A stretch of 64,000 bases of DNA, taken from contig JARKIP010000033.1 of assembly GCA_029990175.1 (NCBI GenBank), positions 20,629,001 to 20,693,000 on the forward strand, written 5' to 3'. Numbering within the stretch: the stretch's first letter is position 1; every line of letters begins with the position of its first letter. The notes under the pieces were generated by a model, which was not told where the DNA came from, ran no database searches, and saw only the letters and a program-made list of their open reading frames with translations. The stretch comes from Petunia secreta (lineage: Eukaryota > Streptophyta > Magnoliopsida > Solanales > Solanaceae). A program made the position numbers and the translations under genes. Of the stretch, positions 45,120 through 57,111 are shown piece by piece.

Positions 45120-46641
45120 AGTGCAATTTAAGGTGGGCAGACAATCATAGTTCTTGATAATCTTAGAGCAGCTGCTATTTTGCTTCTGATGGGAGGAAAT
45201 ACAGCTGGGAATACTGGAGTTAAGTATTGTTTTTCGTATATACTGTTCAGTTTTTACTTTTTTTTTTCTTTTCAAGTTTAGTGCTAGATGCTGAGGAAAA
45301 TCCTACGGGGAAAGATCTTTGATGTATAGTGGCAGAGACATTTTTTAGTAAGCGGTGTCATTGAATTTTGCTCTGCAGAAATCTTCCATTTTAATGTGCA
45401 ACTAATAGTGATATATATTTTTTAAAAACATGTAAGTATATTACACCAACACGAACCTCTTGAGAATAATACCAAAGTAAATATTAACTTGACATGAAGT
45501 AAAGCCTTCAAATCATCTTGGTAACATACTGACATACTCAAATCATTTAAACATTGAATTTATGATGATAATAGACCGACATTATATTACTTGCATAAGC
45601 TTTTGTGTACTGCCAATGCATGGTATGCACGGGCAATATATTTACAGGAGGACAATCATAAATCATCATTTATGGTTATGGTAGGACAGCAGGACTAATT
45701 AAAATGTAACTTCAACAGTCACGGTCGACACACTCTTGGTACAGCTGATAATTAAGATTGTATGATAACAACTTGTATTCCATAAGAACTTGTTCGTTTT
45801 TAGGTACTTGTGTTTTTGCAATGTGTTTGATCTCACAGCTGAATTAACAAGGAGCAGCTTCAATTGCTTGTTTGTTTCACTGAACATTTGAGTGTGTCCA
45901 CCTTTCTTTTTCATTTTCAAGTTCATAAGGATTACTATGATACTCGTACAGAAGCAAATGACTATCATATTTTTATATAGTAGTAATATCTTAATTGAAT
46001 AAAGTGTATGGTTAGATAAAACATTGCACACGTTGATATGCACAGCCCTTAGTATCCATCGGACATCGGTTATGGCTAGGACTAGTGGAGTATCTAATTC
46101 CAGTCACATCACGCCCCTAGCTCGGGACCAACCAAACTGGCGAATTACGTCAAATTTTTCTAAATTAAAAGATGAAGAAGTGGTACTAAACTTTCTTGAT
46201 AAAATAAAATGTTTGGAGCTAAAGTGCTAGAGTGATGAGGGAATGGATTTCTTCTTGCATACTTATCTTCATTTTGGTTTAAAAGAATTTCCAAATTTTT
46301 TGGTACTTCTTAACTGCTGACTATTAACTGAATGAAATTCTAATCTAATGGACATGAATTGATAAACAAAGTTGAGTTAAGGGTGTTTTGTTAACCATAG
46401 TAGAGCTTGAACTAAATGCATGTTAAACAAACTCAACTTTTCTCTTACAATTTAAATTAGAGAATGATGTAGCTTCAAAAATGAAGCAACTACAACAAAG
46501 TAAACAATAATGCTTGGCTTCTTTAAGCAAACTCAAGTTTTTCACTTTAATACAAGTAACTTGACTTGAAGGACTTCACGACAATTACAATTAAATGAAC
46601 ATCACGACAATGCATGCATGCACAACAATGTCAACTTTAAC
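45120..46641. other. Intergenic region between the two FLA genes
   Basis: No gene is supported. The first 200 bases are the promoter of FLA copy 1 (conserved block to about 45190). The last part is the 3' flank of FLA copy 2. The remainder is AT-rich without recognisable repeats. Confidence 0.6.
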
Positions 46642-47409
46642 TTATGAGCTCACACATACAAAAGAAAACACAGCCAAGAAGAAGAGGTAGCCGCCAGAAG
46701 TGTTGATTGTCCACGGAACCAAAGAGATTGTACCAGAGGACACAGCAGAATCAGAGTCAGTACCCAAGGAATTAACTTTCTTTTTCGGCTTTGGTGATGC
46801 AGGAGCAGGTGCTGGTGCTGGAGGGACAAAGAATTGCAATGGAAGAAGAACTTTGTCCACTTGATAAATAGCTAGCTGGTTATCAGTATATATTGTACCA
46901 GAGATAGTTGCATTGACAATTCCAGTTGTTATGTTCACAGCAGTTCCATTTGTTGTTATGTTGATGGGGAATTCACTGTTACTGGTTCCACCAGCTTGTG
47001 TCTGCATAGGATTGCTAGCAGTTTGGAACTGTGAAAGGGAGAAGTATTGAGGCAGAATGTGGAATTTGATCAGTTCTGCTTTCTGCTGATCATTGAAGGA
47101 ATTTAAGGTCCCTGCTTTCATGTTTAAAAATGCACTATCTGGTGGCACAAAGATAGTAATGCTGTTGGAATTGTTTAGTAAAGAGGTTATTTGGCTGATC
47201 TCTTGAGTGGTTTGTAACAACCGAATAAACGTCGAACATTGGCCCGCCTTTTCTAGGATCTTTGTCACATTAGTCGGACCAGGTGGCCCCGGAGCAGGGG
47301 CTGAAGCTCGAGTAGGTGGTGGAATTGGAGCTGGAGCTGGACCTTGAGCACAAATGCCAATGCATTGGAGCAACAAGAAGACAAAGTGTGACGCTAAGTT
47401 AAGTTTCAT
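46642..47409 (-). CDS. Fasciclin-like arabinogalactan protein, FLA11/FLA12 type (copy 2)
   Basis: 255 residues, intronless, close paralogue of the gene at 44213. A signal peptide (about 1-21, ending GICAQ) leads into a longer Pro/Ala-rich arabinogalactan region (APAPIPPPT...APAPGPPGP). Then comes one fasciclin domain with H1 (NSITIFVPPDSAFLNM) and H2 (YTDNQLAIYQVDKVLLP), sequons (NVT, NGT, NIT, NAT), PPAPAPAPA, a Lys-rich spot and a hydrophobic tail fit for a GPI anchor. The same orientation and 1.7 kb spacing mark a tandem duplication. Expected at the cell surface of wall-forming cells. Confidence 0.93.
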   Translation of the reverse strand: MKLNLASHFVFLLLQCIGICAQGPAPAPIPPPTRASAPAPGPPGPTNVTKILEKAGQCSTFIRLLQTTQEISQITSLLNNSNSITIFVPPDSAFLNMKAGTLNSFNDQQKAELIKFHILPQYFSLSQFQTASNPMQTQAGGTSNSEFPINITTNGTAVNITTGIVNATISGTIYTDNQLAIYQVDKVLLPLQFFVPPAPAPAPASPKPKKKVNSLGTDSDSAVSSGTISLVPWTINTSGGYLFFLAVFSFVCVSS

Positions 47410-47596
47410 TTTTCTTTTTCTGGTTAAGCTTGAGTTGGAGTTGCTGTGGTGGATGTAAAAGAAGATTGCACCACTTAAATAGTGAAGGTTAAATTCCTTG
47501 CTCTAAAAACAATTAAGAAAACTACAAGAGTGAAAAGGAGGGCTGGATGGGAAAAAGATAGTGGGGTATTAGGATGAAAATAAATTTGAGTTTGAT

Positions 47597-47604
47597 GTTT
47601 GGTG
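47597..47604 (-). promoter_or_regulatory. MYB46/SMRE-like site in the FLA copy 2 promoter
   Basis: The plus strand reads GTTTGGTG, also matching RKTWGGTR; the minus strand reads ACCAAAC, an SMRE. It is 188 bases before the ATG and is followed, as in copy 1, by AAAGG and TTTAAGGTGGGCA. A TATA-like CTATTTAAG (minus strand) is at about 47471-47479. Confidence 0.5.
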
Positions 47605-47639
47605 AAAGGTTACATTTAAGGTGGGCAAGTGGATAATAA

Positions 47640-48693
47640 GCTTTTGATGATATTATAGCGGCCCCTGGTTTGCTTATGATGGAAGGAAGAACAGTGCTGA
47701 GTGTGATAAGCTTATTGAACTAGTGAATTATTCAGTTTCTCTATTGTGATTTCCTGCTGTCCCCCTATTTAATAGGCCCTATGCGGCATAAATCTAGATT
47801 AGTCAGGTCCGTGAATACCAAATGGCTAGATGTACTCGATGGCTAAAACGATACACGAGGATAATCATCAATAGGAATTTATCAAAAGGGTGGGACAGAA
47901 GGACTAGTTTAGTTGCATACTTCATCAGTCACAATCCAGAATATACATATTGGTACAACTAATGATAATGCAATGCAACAAGACAGATGATTATCCATCA
48001 TATTATTGGTTATTACGGATGACTCTGCAATATCAATGCATGACAAGATAGTACAACCAAAATTTAGCTGCTAGGAGTAAATTTTCATAAGATTGTCACC
48101 CTTGACAGCGAGATATTCATTTAGAAAGCTCTGCATTCATCTTGCCAGACAGATAATGTCAAGATTAAACGATCTATTTAAACGAAGCACAATTAAGCAT
48201 AAGCACTTTTAACAAAAGGATTATACTTCAACAACAGTTGAACATTCAGTGAAGAAATTCAAGTTTCACTCCCAAAATCTGAGTTACCTAGCTCAAGAAC
48301 TTTACATTGTTTCTGGAGGTAGACATAGAATACAATTGCTCATGTGAACCAATAACATCACTGAATCAACTATGCCGCCAGTACAAAAATGAGTGATCAA
48401 TCTTTTGTCACCGGGTATTCATAGAACTATTCAATAATGTAACTACATCAGTTATCTGCTCCACAACATTCGATTCGAGTTAGGAGGTTACACATGGACC
48501 TGCCTGAATATCAGTCCGAACATCTCCTTAAAACTACTGTTAATACATAAAAGAAAGAAAAAATGGTATCCGCAAAACAAAACTTGAGGAATGAGTATAA
48601 GAGCCTACTGTACTTTGTATTGTGCATCCCTTGCAGCAACCATGTGACTTGGCAATGCCATTAGGAGAACATGAGAAACGAACACCATCACGG
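47640..48693. other. Intergenic region, FLA copy 2 promoter to P58IPK 3' UTR
   Basis: No additional gene. The left part is the distal promoter of FLA copy 2. The right part, next to the stop at 48694, is likely the 3' UTR of the P58IPK gene. No repeats recognised. Confidence 0.55.
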
Positions 48694-51600
48694 TCAAAAA
48701 TGGAATCCGCCAAATCCCCCACCTGGAAAACCACCACCACCTGGAAACCCTCCTTCAAAGTGGAATGTAAACTGCTGCCCTCCTCCATGGAATGGGTTGC
48801 CGCCGCCCATTCCTCCCATGTCCTCAAGGTCTTCTCCCCGGTCATATCGTGTACGTTTTTCCTCATCGCCGAGAATCTGTTAAAAGAAAAAGTTCAAACA
48901 GGTCATTCTTTTTCTAAATCACGATTACAGCCAAAAAAAAAAAAACATAAGAGCAACAAGCTAATAGAGGAAATATTATCGGGTATCTTATGACAGTTGC
49001 AAAACAAAACAACCACAGAAACAGCGACAGATCAAACGAAAACTGAAAAGATGGAAAAAGAACAGACCTCATATGCAGCTGCAATTTCACGAAACTTGTT
49101 TTCTGCTTCTTCTCTGTTGTCAACATTCTTGTCAGGATGCCATTGCAGGGCAAGCTTTTTGTATGCCTTTTTTATCTCTGAAACAGATGCTGTCTTTGAC
49201 ACTCCCAAGATCTTGTACCAATCCTTCCGTTGGCTCATCTTCAAAGCTTTCTCAGCCCTCATCAGTGTTTCACGAATATTCATATCCTATAGAAGTGTAC
49301 TTCCAGTTATTTAAGGCTAAAAAGATAAAACCTATGTGAAAGGACCACAGATATAGATAGAAAGATTGATATATGGATCCATATGCAGAAAACGTCGGAC
49401 AACCAACAGCAAAGCACTTGAACAAAACCCATGCAGACTTGTTTGGGTGAAGGGAAGGACCTCACTTTTGACTTGGAGACGGTAATCATTTGTTTTTATT
49501 TCCTTTTTTTTTTTTCTTTTTTGTTATTTTCAAATGCTGACTTTGGGGTCACGGTGATAGAAAAACTTGCAGATCTAATACTTGTTATTAGAAAACCTCA
49601 TCCCAAAAGGAGAAAAGAACACATAACATATCATATATCTTCACCATATGTGTTGGCAAGAGTAAGCTCTCATGCCAGAGTCTTCTCTCATCTTAGATGC
49701 AAATGCAATATTACTACATGAAGAAACAGCATGCTGAAGAGAAAATGCCTAAAAAGGAGAAAGGAAAAAATAAACAAACAAAGCCAAAGCAGAAAAGATG
49801 CAACAAACCTGGGGAGATTTCTCAGCTGCTTCTTTCAAATCTGCAACAGCTCCCTCCCAATCTTCTGTTAGAAGCTTGGCTTCACCCCTCTGGAAAAATT
49901 GTCCAATTCAAAGTTTCAAGATTATGGTGTAAAATTGATATTTCTGAGCAAAGAACTTGGTCTAGTACAGTTGAGTCATCATAATGCTATTTACAATATT
50001 GATTTGCAGGTTGAAAACAAAGTAAAAAGCAGATGAAGACTGAACCTGAACTAGAGCATCAACAAGCTCTCCGTCAAGCTCAAGGGCTTCTGAGCAAGTA
50101 GATATGGCATCCTTCCCCCTTCCGAGCTTCACCAAGACTTTACACAAACCAAGATGAAGATTTACATTATGTGCAGAATGGTTGGGATCCAATGCCAGGG
50201 CTGCTTTGTAGTCCTCCACAGCAAGACGAAGCTTGCCTTTATTTGCATTATCCTCCGCCTGCACAAAAGATCAGTGTTGAGAAGCTCAGATTGTAACATA
50301 TCTTGAAGATAATAGCAAAACTAGGTCTTTACTTTAGGGGAAAATAGTCAGAGAGGATAGTGAGGCTTACACTTTTAGTCTTTTTCAGTAAATTTTTCAA
50401 GCCAAAATATGCTTTCTTCAATTCCCCATGCTCTGGGTCTGAACGAAGACCTTTTTGGTAGTGCCTGAAAAGGGCATAAAAACATCTTTAAAACTCCAGA
50501 ATGACATTTGGGTTTTTAAAAAAAAAATCCCCTCATTTATTTTGGGTTCTCTTTTTTCTCCTTTTAAGCAGGATGCCTTTTCCTTGAATTGGTGTTTGGG
50601 AGGACGGGATGTAGTTTGTTAGGCATACCTTAAGGCAACATCATGATCAGCCAGATAGTAGTATGCACGGCCTCGTAGCAGCAAGGCCTCCAAATTATCC
50701 TCATCTTCTTTAAGTATGAATCCTGCCTCCGATATGACACCCGAATAATCTTTACTTGCTAGCAATAGCTTCAGTTTAAGGAGTTTGGCCTAGAAATTCA
50801 CATGGAGAAGGCATCATCCTCAGATGTTTTTACACAGAAAGCTAGAACGCTAATACATTACAACTACATCCGTAACAATGACAAAACCTCAAATTGTTAG
50901 AATGAATACCTTGGAGCATGCTGGAGAGAAAACGAGGACAACTTTATCAATATACTCCAATGCTTTTTTAATTTCACCTGTGTCCAACAGGTTGTTAGCT
51001 GAATCAAAAGCACTCTTGGATTGGCGTAACTGAGAAAGCTCCTTCTCTGCAGCTGAGTTTCCTGGTTTCATCTCCAGAAACTTTTTGTAGCTTCCTTCTG
51101 ATTCCTCATATCTGCATTAGCAAAAAGATTGCCTACATCATACAAATATTCTGATGAAAGGTAAACACCTAAATCCTAAGTGCTTGAATACTAAGTAATG
51201 GGGAACAAGGTATGTGGGATCAAAGATTCATTTATGCACCATTCAAAAGTACATAATGCAAATGGTCGTCATCATATTCACACACTCAGACACCCAGATA
51301 TCTAAAACCTAGGTCTTTGCTGGATTAAGAGAATAATAAATTCAGAATATAGAAATTAAATGTTCACAGTTGTAGCAATCCCTATGAGTGATTCATTGAA
51401 GGCCTACTCGACTACCTAACAAGCACTATCACTCTAACTTTTGCTGTCTGAAAGCTGCATAGCACCATCAACAACAACATGCAGTACCCAGCATTAAATG
51501 GACAATAATGGAAGTATCTAAGGAATGTGTCCACATATATCAAGCAAGCTTATATCGAGAAGGCCAACTTTGAATATGCTAGTTAGGTTATCTGTAAGAA

Positions 51601-53799
51601 TCAGGACATGCATGAGTCTTAAGCTGGTAGCAATAAAAAATGGAAATCAACCTGCACAATTGACGAAGTAGAGATGCACGGTGCCAATACGCTTCTGAAA
51701 GAGCTGGGTCTGCCTCTATTGCTGCATTTAGATCATTAAGTGCCTCGCTGTATTTCTTAACTTTTACATTTTGTGAAACTCTCTCAAATAATGCAGCAGC
51801 ATCACCAGGTTTGGTGTCTACATATCAAGTGTAGAAAAAATATCAGCAAACAATAAGTGCCATTTCAAAGACAAGATCATAGAAATCTGTAAAGCATGCC
51901 ACTTTGCATTTACTAACTAGATAGATAATCTAACCCTCATGTTTCATCCCTTAAAAGCAGACTATCTAATTCAACCTAACAACAACAAATGGAGAGAGGA
52001 GCTAGAAAAATGAGCTTGACAAATATGACATGGAAAAAGTATAGCAATATTACAGCTCTCTGAAGCTTTTCTCCAAGAAGTGTCCAGACATAATAATCTA
52101 AATCAAGCTAAAGAAATTTTACAGCCACATGATCATCTCGCTTTCCTCACCCAAATACAACTGCTGGTCTTGCTCATTAATGCATGACCTAAGATTTAGC
52201 ACAGTTGACCTTTCTAAACAACTTTTTTTATTACAAGCCTTCTTATCTTAATAGGTGCCTCACGTCCTCATTATCGCCATTAAGTCACTCATCTCCTTTT
52301 CTTTTTGACAAGGAAGTCACTCATCTCCTTTTCACAACAGAACTCTGCCTAAGACAAGCCTATGAATATTGCACATACTTCACCCTCCTAGTTCCTCTTT
52401 TTATTTGGGATAATGGTGGTGTTCATCGACTATTCGACTTATATCTACTACATACAACCAGCACAACGCCAAGGCTTAGGCGGATGGGAGGAAATACAGA
52501 TACTTCATTACATTGAAGACAATTCATAAACATAAAGCCTAATAGAGGGGGGGGGGGGGGGGGATGCAATATCTTAAAGGTGCCTCACGTCCTCATTATC
52601 GCCATTAAGTCACTCATCTCCTTTTCTTTTTGACAAGGAAGTCACTCATCTCCTTTTCACAACAGAACTCTGCCTAAGACAAGCCTATGAATATTGCACA
52701 TACTTCACCCTCCTAGTTCCTCTTTTTATTTGGGATAATGGTGGTGTTCATCGACTATTCGACTTATATCTACTACATACAACCAGCACAACGCCAAGGC
52801 TTAGGCGGATGGGAGGAAATACAGATACTTCATTACATTGAAGACAATTCATAAACATAAAGCCTAATAGAGGGGGGGGGGGGGGGGGGGGATGCAATAT
52901 CTTAAAGGTTAACGCCAACCAACCAAAATCCAATGCACACCTCCACAGGATTAAAGAAAACAGCAAAACTACTTCCTCTGTCTATATTTTCTAGCACTAC
53001 ACCTGTACGGAGAATCATTTCATTTATTCCGTTTTCTTCTAATTTAATAGTTAAAGTTATGATTTTTATACTCTCTAAGTAAGAAATAAGATGAAATGCA
53101 ATAGCAATACACATTATAATCCAAGAAAATCATAAAATTCAGTTCAAAGTTCAAATCTTGAAAGTTAAATCCCAGAAATCAACTATCACTATTTATCACA
53201 TATTCAAATACACCAAAAAGGGCATTCAAATTTACAGCTAAAAGTTAAATCTTAACAATTAAAGTTTTGATTTTTATACTTTCTAAGTAGGAAATTAGAT
53301 GAAATGCAACAGCAATATGCATTATAATCCAAGAAAATCATAATATTTTGCTCAAAGCTCAAATCTTGAAATTTAAATCCCACAAATCAACTGTCACTAA
53401 AAAGGCAGCTCGGTGCACCAAGCATCCCTCAACCACACAGGGGCAGGGAGCCGCACCCGAGAGGGACAAATCAACTGTCACTATGAGTCACACATTCAAA
53501 TATACACAAAATCAAATTTACAGCTATAATTTACAACACCAACATAGCCAGTATTATCCCACAAGTGGGGTCGGGAGGGCATGGTATATGCAAGGTGTAT
53601 GCAAACCTTACCCCTACTTCGAGTAATTAGAAGAAAATCAAGAATCAAACAATATAATGATAAAATTACCTAAGGCAGAAACAAGGGGTTGAAGAAAAAG
53701 AAGTTGGCAAGCAAATATAAAGTTGAGTATTAATGCAGAAAACAAGAAACCCCTCCATGCTACCATATCGAAATTCCAAAGTTTCATCAATGGCTCCAT
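48694..53799 (-). CDS. P58IPK: P58IPK homologue, ER-lumenal DnaJ/TPR co-chaperone (9 exons, 482 residues)
   Basis: Exons in order of transcription: 53799-53670, 51817-51652, 51111-50910, 50789-50629, 50464-50371, 50258-50046, 49889-49809, 49286-49068, 48876-48694 (stop TGA). Phases join to 482 residues, the length I recall for the Arabidopsis protein. A signal-anchor-like N-terminus (VAWRGFLFSALILNFIFACQ, then PLVSA) is followed by TPR repeats (for example NHSAHNVNLHLGLCKVLVKL, then DAISTCSEALELD). The J domain (DWYKILGVSKTASVSEIKK...LQWHPDKN, with the HPD motif) leads to a Gly/Phe-rich C-terminus (GGFPGGGGFPGGG). It binds BiP in the ER lumen and helps folding under stress; plant relatives also bind PKR-like kinases. 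All introns are GT-AG. Intron 1 (1852 bp) carries a 325-bp tandem duplication. Confidence 0.95.
52254..52906. repeat. 325-bp near-perfect tandem duplication with poly(G), intron 1 of P58IPK
   Basis: Units 52254-52578 and 52579-52906 both run from GGTGCCTCACG to GATGCAATATCTTAAA. I see no difference except poly(G) length (about 18 against 20 or more). This indicates a very recent duplication or an assembly duplicate at a poly(G) tract. Confidence 0.9.
53399..53626 (+). repeat. SINE fragments in intron 1 of P58IPK
   Basis: AAAGGCAGCTCGGTGCACCAAGC-like sequence (53399-53465, 5' part) and GCAAGGTGTATGCAAACCTT (53585-53626, 3' part) match conserved parts of Solanaceae SINEs as I remember them. 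They lie between the duplication and exon 1. Confidence 0.6.
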
Positions 53800-53854
53800 T
53801 TTGCAATTTGGCTATGGATTTGGTACATATGTCGTAATTAATTTTTCAAGAATG

Positions 53855-53986
53855 TTATATATAGATTTGTGTTTTTGGACAATGTTGGATGTTTTTTTGT
53901 GTTACAAGTGACAAAACACAAAAAGGGGTTAAAAGGATTTTCGTGTCATACCACGTTAGAATAACCTATCAGTGTCTTCCACGTGG
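53855..53986 (-). promoter_or_regulatory. P58IPK promoter: TATA box and CCACGTGG G-box
   Basis: The minus strand reads CTATATATAA at 53855-53864, 56 bases before the ATG. A palindromic CCACGTGG is at 53979-53986, and CCACGTTA at 53951-53958 plus CACGTAGG near 54032 add ACGT cores. ER-stress bZIP factors (bZIP28, bZIP60) bind CCACG-type sites (ERSE, G-box-like), which fits an ER chaperone. This is a motif match only. Confidence 0.5.
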
Positions 53987-54084
53987 CTCTGATGTAGGTA
54001 GTATGTGTGGTAATGACCACTAGGATCTTGACACGTAGGATTTTACTATATGCTTTTGTTTTTTTAAGTAACGACAATGATATC

Positions 54085-54160
54085 CGACCAAGGTGGAGTC
54101 TGAAAAGGTAAGATGTACGCAAACCTTACCACATCAAGACGAAGAGGCTGTTTTCGACCC
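54085..54160 (+). repeat. SINE 3' fragment
   Basis: GGTAAGATGTACGCAAACCT and the following CGAAGAGGCTGTTTTCGACC resemble the 3' domain of Solanaceae SINEs. Short and diverged. Confidence 0.55.
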
Positions 54161-54464
54161 TATGTAATGTAATTAATTTGTGTTTTTTTTTTTAGTAACG
54201 GGGATTAATAGCTTGTATGTAGTACTTCTGAAAAATGAAAGTGTTTGGTCGAGTATTTGTTGAAGAAATACGTATTTTTAGTAGTAAAACAAGTTTTTCC
54301 TCAATCTTTACAGAAGATGCAAAAATAGTTTCTCTAATAAGTACTATTTCTTTATTTTTTAGGACAAGAAAATTCATATTACCTTCGTTTAAAAAATAAT
54401 GACACTATGAGCCCGTTTGGGTGAGACTAAAAGTGACTTATAAGTTTACAAGCCCATTAATATT

Positions 54465-54767
54465 GGGACAATTACATGGAGAGACACTCCACTTATGAAA
54501 ATTATCAAAAAAGACTCATATTTTTCTTCTTTACCCGACCTAGCACCTCCTACTTTTTTTATTTTTTTCTTTCACTCCATAGCACCCCTATTTAAAGAAA
54601 AAAAAAACCCTAGACCCCATTTTTTTTTCCTCTTCTCTTACTCTCTTTCCCATTTTTCCTCTCTTCTCTTCACCCTAACAACATCGCCGCCGCCCCCCAC
54701 CACCGCCCCCTTTCCACCACTGTCTCACCTTCACTCCCCCTTCTCCAAGCTGTTTCTTCTTCTTTTC

Positions 54768-54805
<38 letters not shown>

Positions 54806-55739
54806 TTTTGAATAACAATATTGATTTTCGTTGTATATTCCGATCAAAACTCCAGCGAGGAGTTTATTTATCAAGTTTCTTCTTTTTCTTCACTTTTTTC
54901 AAAAAAAATCGTCGAGATCTACTAGTTTTTTGTTAAAACTTTTGTTTAATATTTAGATCTAGTATTTTTCTTGTATAAAACTGTATAGATCTCGGGTATT
55001 TGTTAAAATTTTGAGTAAAATATGCCCGAGGCACTGTTTAACATTATTTTTGTGAGTTTATACACTTTTATATATTTTTATACAAGTTTATACAATTCTA
55101 TAAACGTATATAAAAATGTATAAATCTGTATATGTACATATTGACAGTGTATAAAACACATTCTATGTATTGTAAAATTTGTATAAAGTTGTATATGCGT
55201 GCATGAACAATGAATAAAATTGTATAAATTTCAGATTTGTGCACTTTTTATGGATGTTTTGTATAAAATTTATATTTTTTGTGTATATTTTTGTATTTTC
55301 CTTCTTGCATACACAATTTTCTATGTATTTACATGTATAATTTATTATTTTGATAAATTTAGGTGTATAAAATTATCAAAAAAAAATTATTTAAACAAAT
55401 CCACAAATAAAATAAGCAAATTCGGTGAATTTTTGGTTTTCCGGCCACCGGCCGGCAGCGGCAACGGTGGCAGCTCGGTTTCTGATGGCGGGGCAGTGGT
55501 GGAGGAGGGTGAGGGAGTCCTAGGATTTTTAGTTTAAATGGGTGCTATGTTATGTAATTTTGAAAATAAGGGGGTGCTATGTTATGTAATTTTGAAAATA
55601 AGGGGGTGCTATGTTATGTAATTTTGAAAATAAGGGGGTGCTATGTTATGTAATGTAAAAATAAATGGGTGTTATGGATGAAATGTGGCCCCTCATTTGT
55701 AATTTTGTGTTGTGGGGTGCCTAGTTTTGAAAATTTCCC
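54465..55739. mobile_element. Non-autonomous Mutator-like (MULE) element, 1275 bp, nested
   Basis: A perfect 9-bp duplication ATTAATATT (54456-54464 and 55740-55748) flanks short inverted ends GGGACAATT...AAATTTCCC. Nine-base target duplications are typical of Mutator-like elements. The inside holds pyrimidine-rich DNA, a 33-base poly(T) (about 54771-54802), TATAAA-rich AT DNA and a 4 x 32-bp tandem repeat. No transposase ORF. Confidence 0.8.
55540..55668. repeat. 32-bp tandem repeat, four copies
   Basis: GGGTGCTATGTTATGTAATT units start at 55540, 55572, 55604 and 55636. The first three are almost identical, the last ends early. It sits near the right end of the MULE-like element. Confidence 0.95.
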
Positions 55740-56283
55740 ATTAATATTTGTTTAATAACTTAAAAAAATTTGGGCTTATAAGCCACTCTTTAAGAAGTTA
55801 GGAAATCCTAACTTTTCAAAAAGTGGCTTTTAAGTCACTTTTTGACTTATAAGCCACTTAAAATAAGCTGCTTATAAGCCCAGCCAAACAGGCTCTATTT
55901 CTTACATGTTTGTTCCAAAAAAAAATAACACAGTTCTAAATTTTAAAACAATATTGAGTTGAAACTACCACTTTACGCTTAATGAAATGTTTTATGATCG
56001 CACATTTATCTATCACTTATTTTAGACGACAAGATTCAAAAGTCTTCTCGTATTTTTTAAACTTCGATCCAAATCAAACTAAAAATCCTTTATGGAACGG
56101 ATGACTACTTTTGTAACAATTTATTATTGAGCTCTAATTTTTTTTTGCGACATTATTATTAATTATGAGGAAACTGAAAATACTCGGTAACCTAAATTTT
56201 GTATTGTCAAAGTTCTTTTTTATTTAAAGTAATCTATACTGCTTAGGCGTATTCTATTACTACAATATACTTAGTTTAATCAC

Positions 56284-56380
56284 ATTTTGTGAGGTCTGCT
56301 AGGGTAGGATGTACACAAACCTTACCCTTATTTCGAGTGAGGTAGAGATGTTGTTTCTGAAAGACCCTCGGCTCAAGAAA
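56284..56380 (+). repeat. SINE 3' fragment
   Basis: GGGTAGGATGTACACAAACC with TTACCCTTATTTCGAG, then GAAAGACCCTCGGCTCAA, is a good match in memory to the common Solanaceae SINE 3' region. Intergenic. Confidence 0.7.
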
Positions 56381-57111
56381 ATATTTTTGAAAATATATTT
56401 GGAAGAAAAGCTAAGATAAAACAAGATATAAAAAAGTACTGACACTAAAAAACTAAAGATAACCAAAGTAAATCAAACAAGTAGTAATAAAGACGAGGAA
56501 TAAGATGAAAATAGTATATAAATATACTAATGCTAATAGGACAGAGCGACTATCTTCTAGCTTTCTACCATAATCCTCGACCTTGGTGATCTAAAGGTGT
56601 GTCATGTCATGTGTTGACACCCAATTTTGTCCCGATATTTTCAAAACTAACCTCAAAATGTATTTCTTAATAATTTAGAATCGCTAAATACCTTAGTGTT
56701 GCCTTAATGTCAAATAAAAATTAAAATTCTGGTCCAAGTGGTACTTATTTCATAAAAGGGCTATTATTGCAATTTTGTGAAGTTAAACTATTATTAGTAA
56801 TATAAAATTTTAGCAACTACATAATAGTTCATACATGTTTTCTAAAAATTAATTGCATTTTAGCTTTCAAATTGCATTTTCCTTAAAGTTCGTAAAGTTG
56901 CAAATAGCCTTATTGCACCAAAATATTTATTTTGTTAGTTAATTGGAATTCGGGAAATATCTTGGCATTTATTGAGGTATAAATTAGTCGAGAATAATTT
57001 TATTGGGGTTTAATTTTAAAAGTAACCGAAGTAATTATTAATTTGGGTGAAATGACCAAAAGTGCAATATCTCTTAATATAACCCCACTCGTGCAAAATA
57101 ACCCTTCCACC

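Larger units (their letters stand above)
54409..55895. mobile_element. MITE with GAGCCYGTTTGG termini, interrupted by a MULE-like element
   Basis: The left end GAGCCCGTTTGG (54409-54420) and right end CCAAACAGGCTC (55884-55895) are inverted repeats. Removing 54465-55739 and one 9-bp duplication leaves about 200 bp with the subterminal motif GACTTATAAG/CTTATAAGCC. Flanking TAT on both sides may be a 3-bp target duplication. Superfamily not decided. Confidence 0.75.

Noticed and set aside
49431..49721. Plus-strand ORF in the P58IPK gene
   Set aside because: It falls in an intron, antisense to a well-supported gene, and shows no family features.
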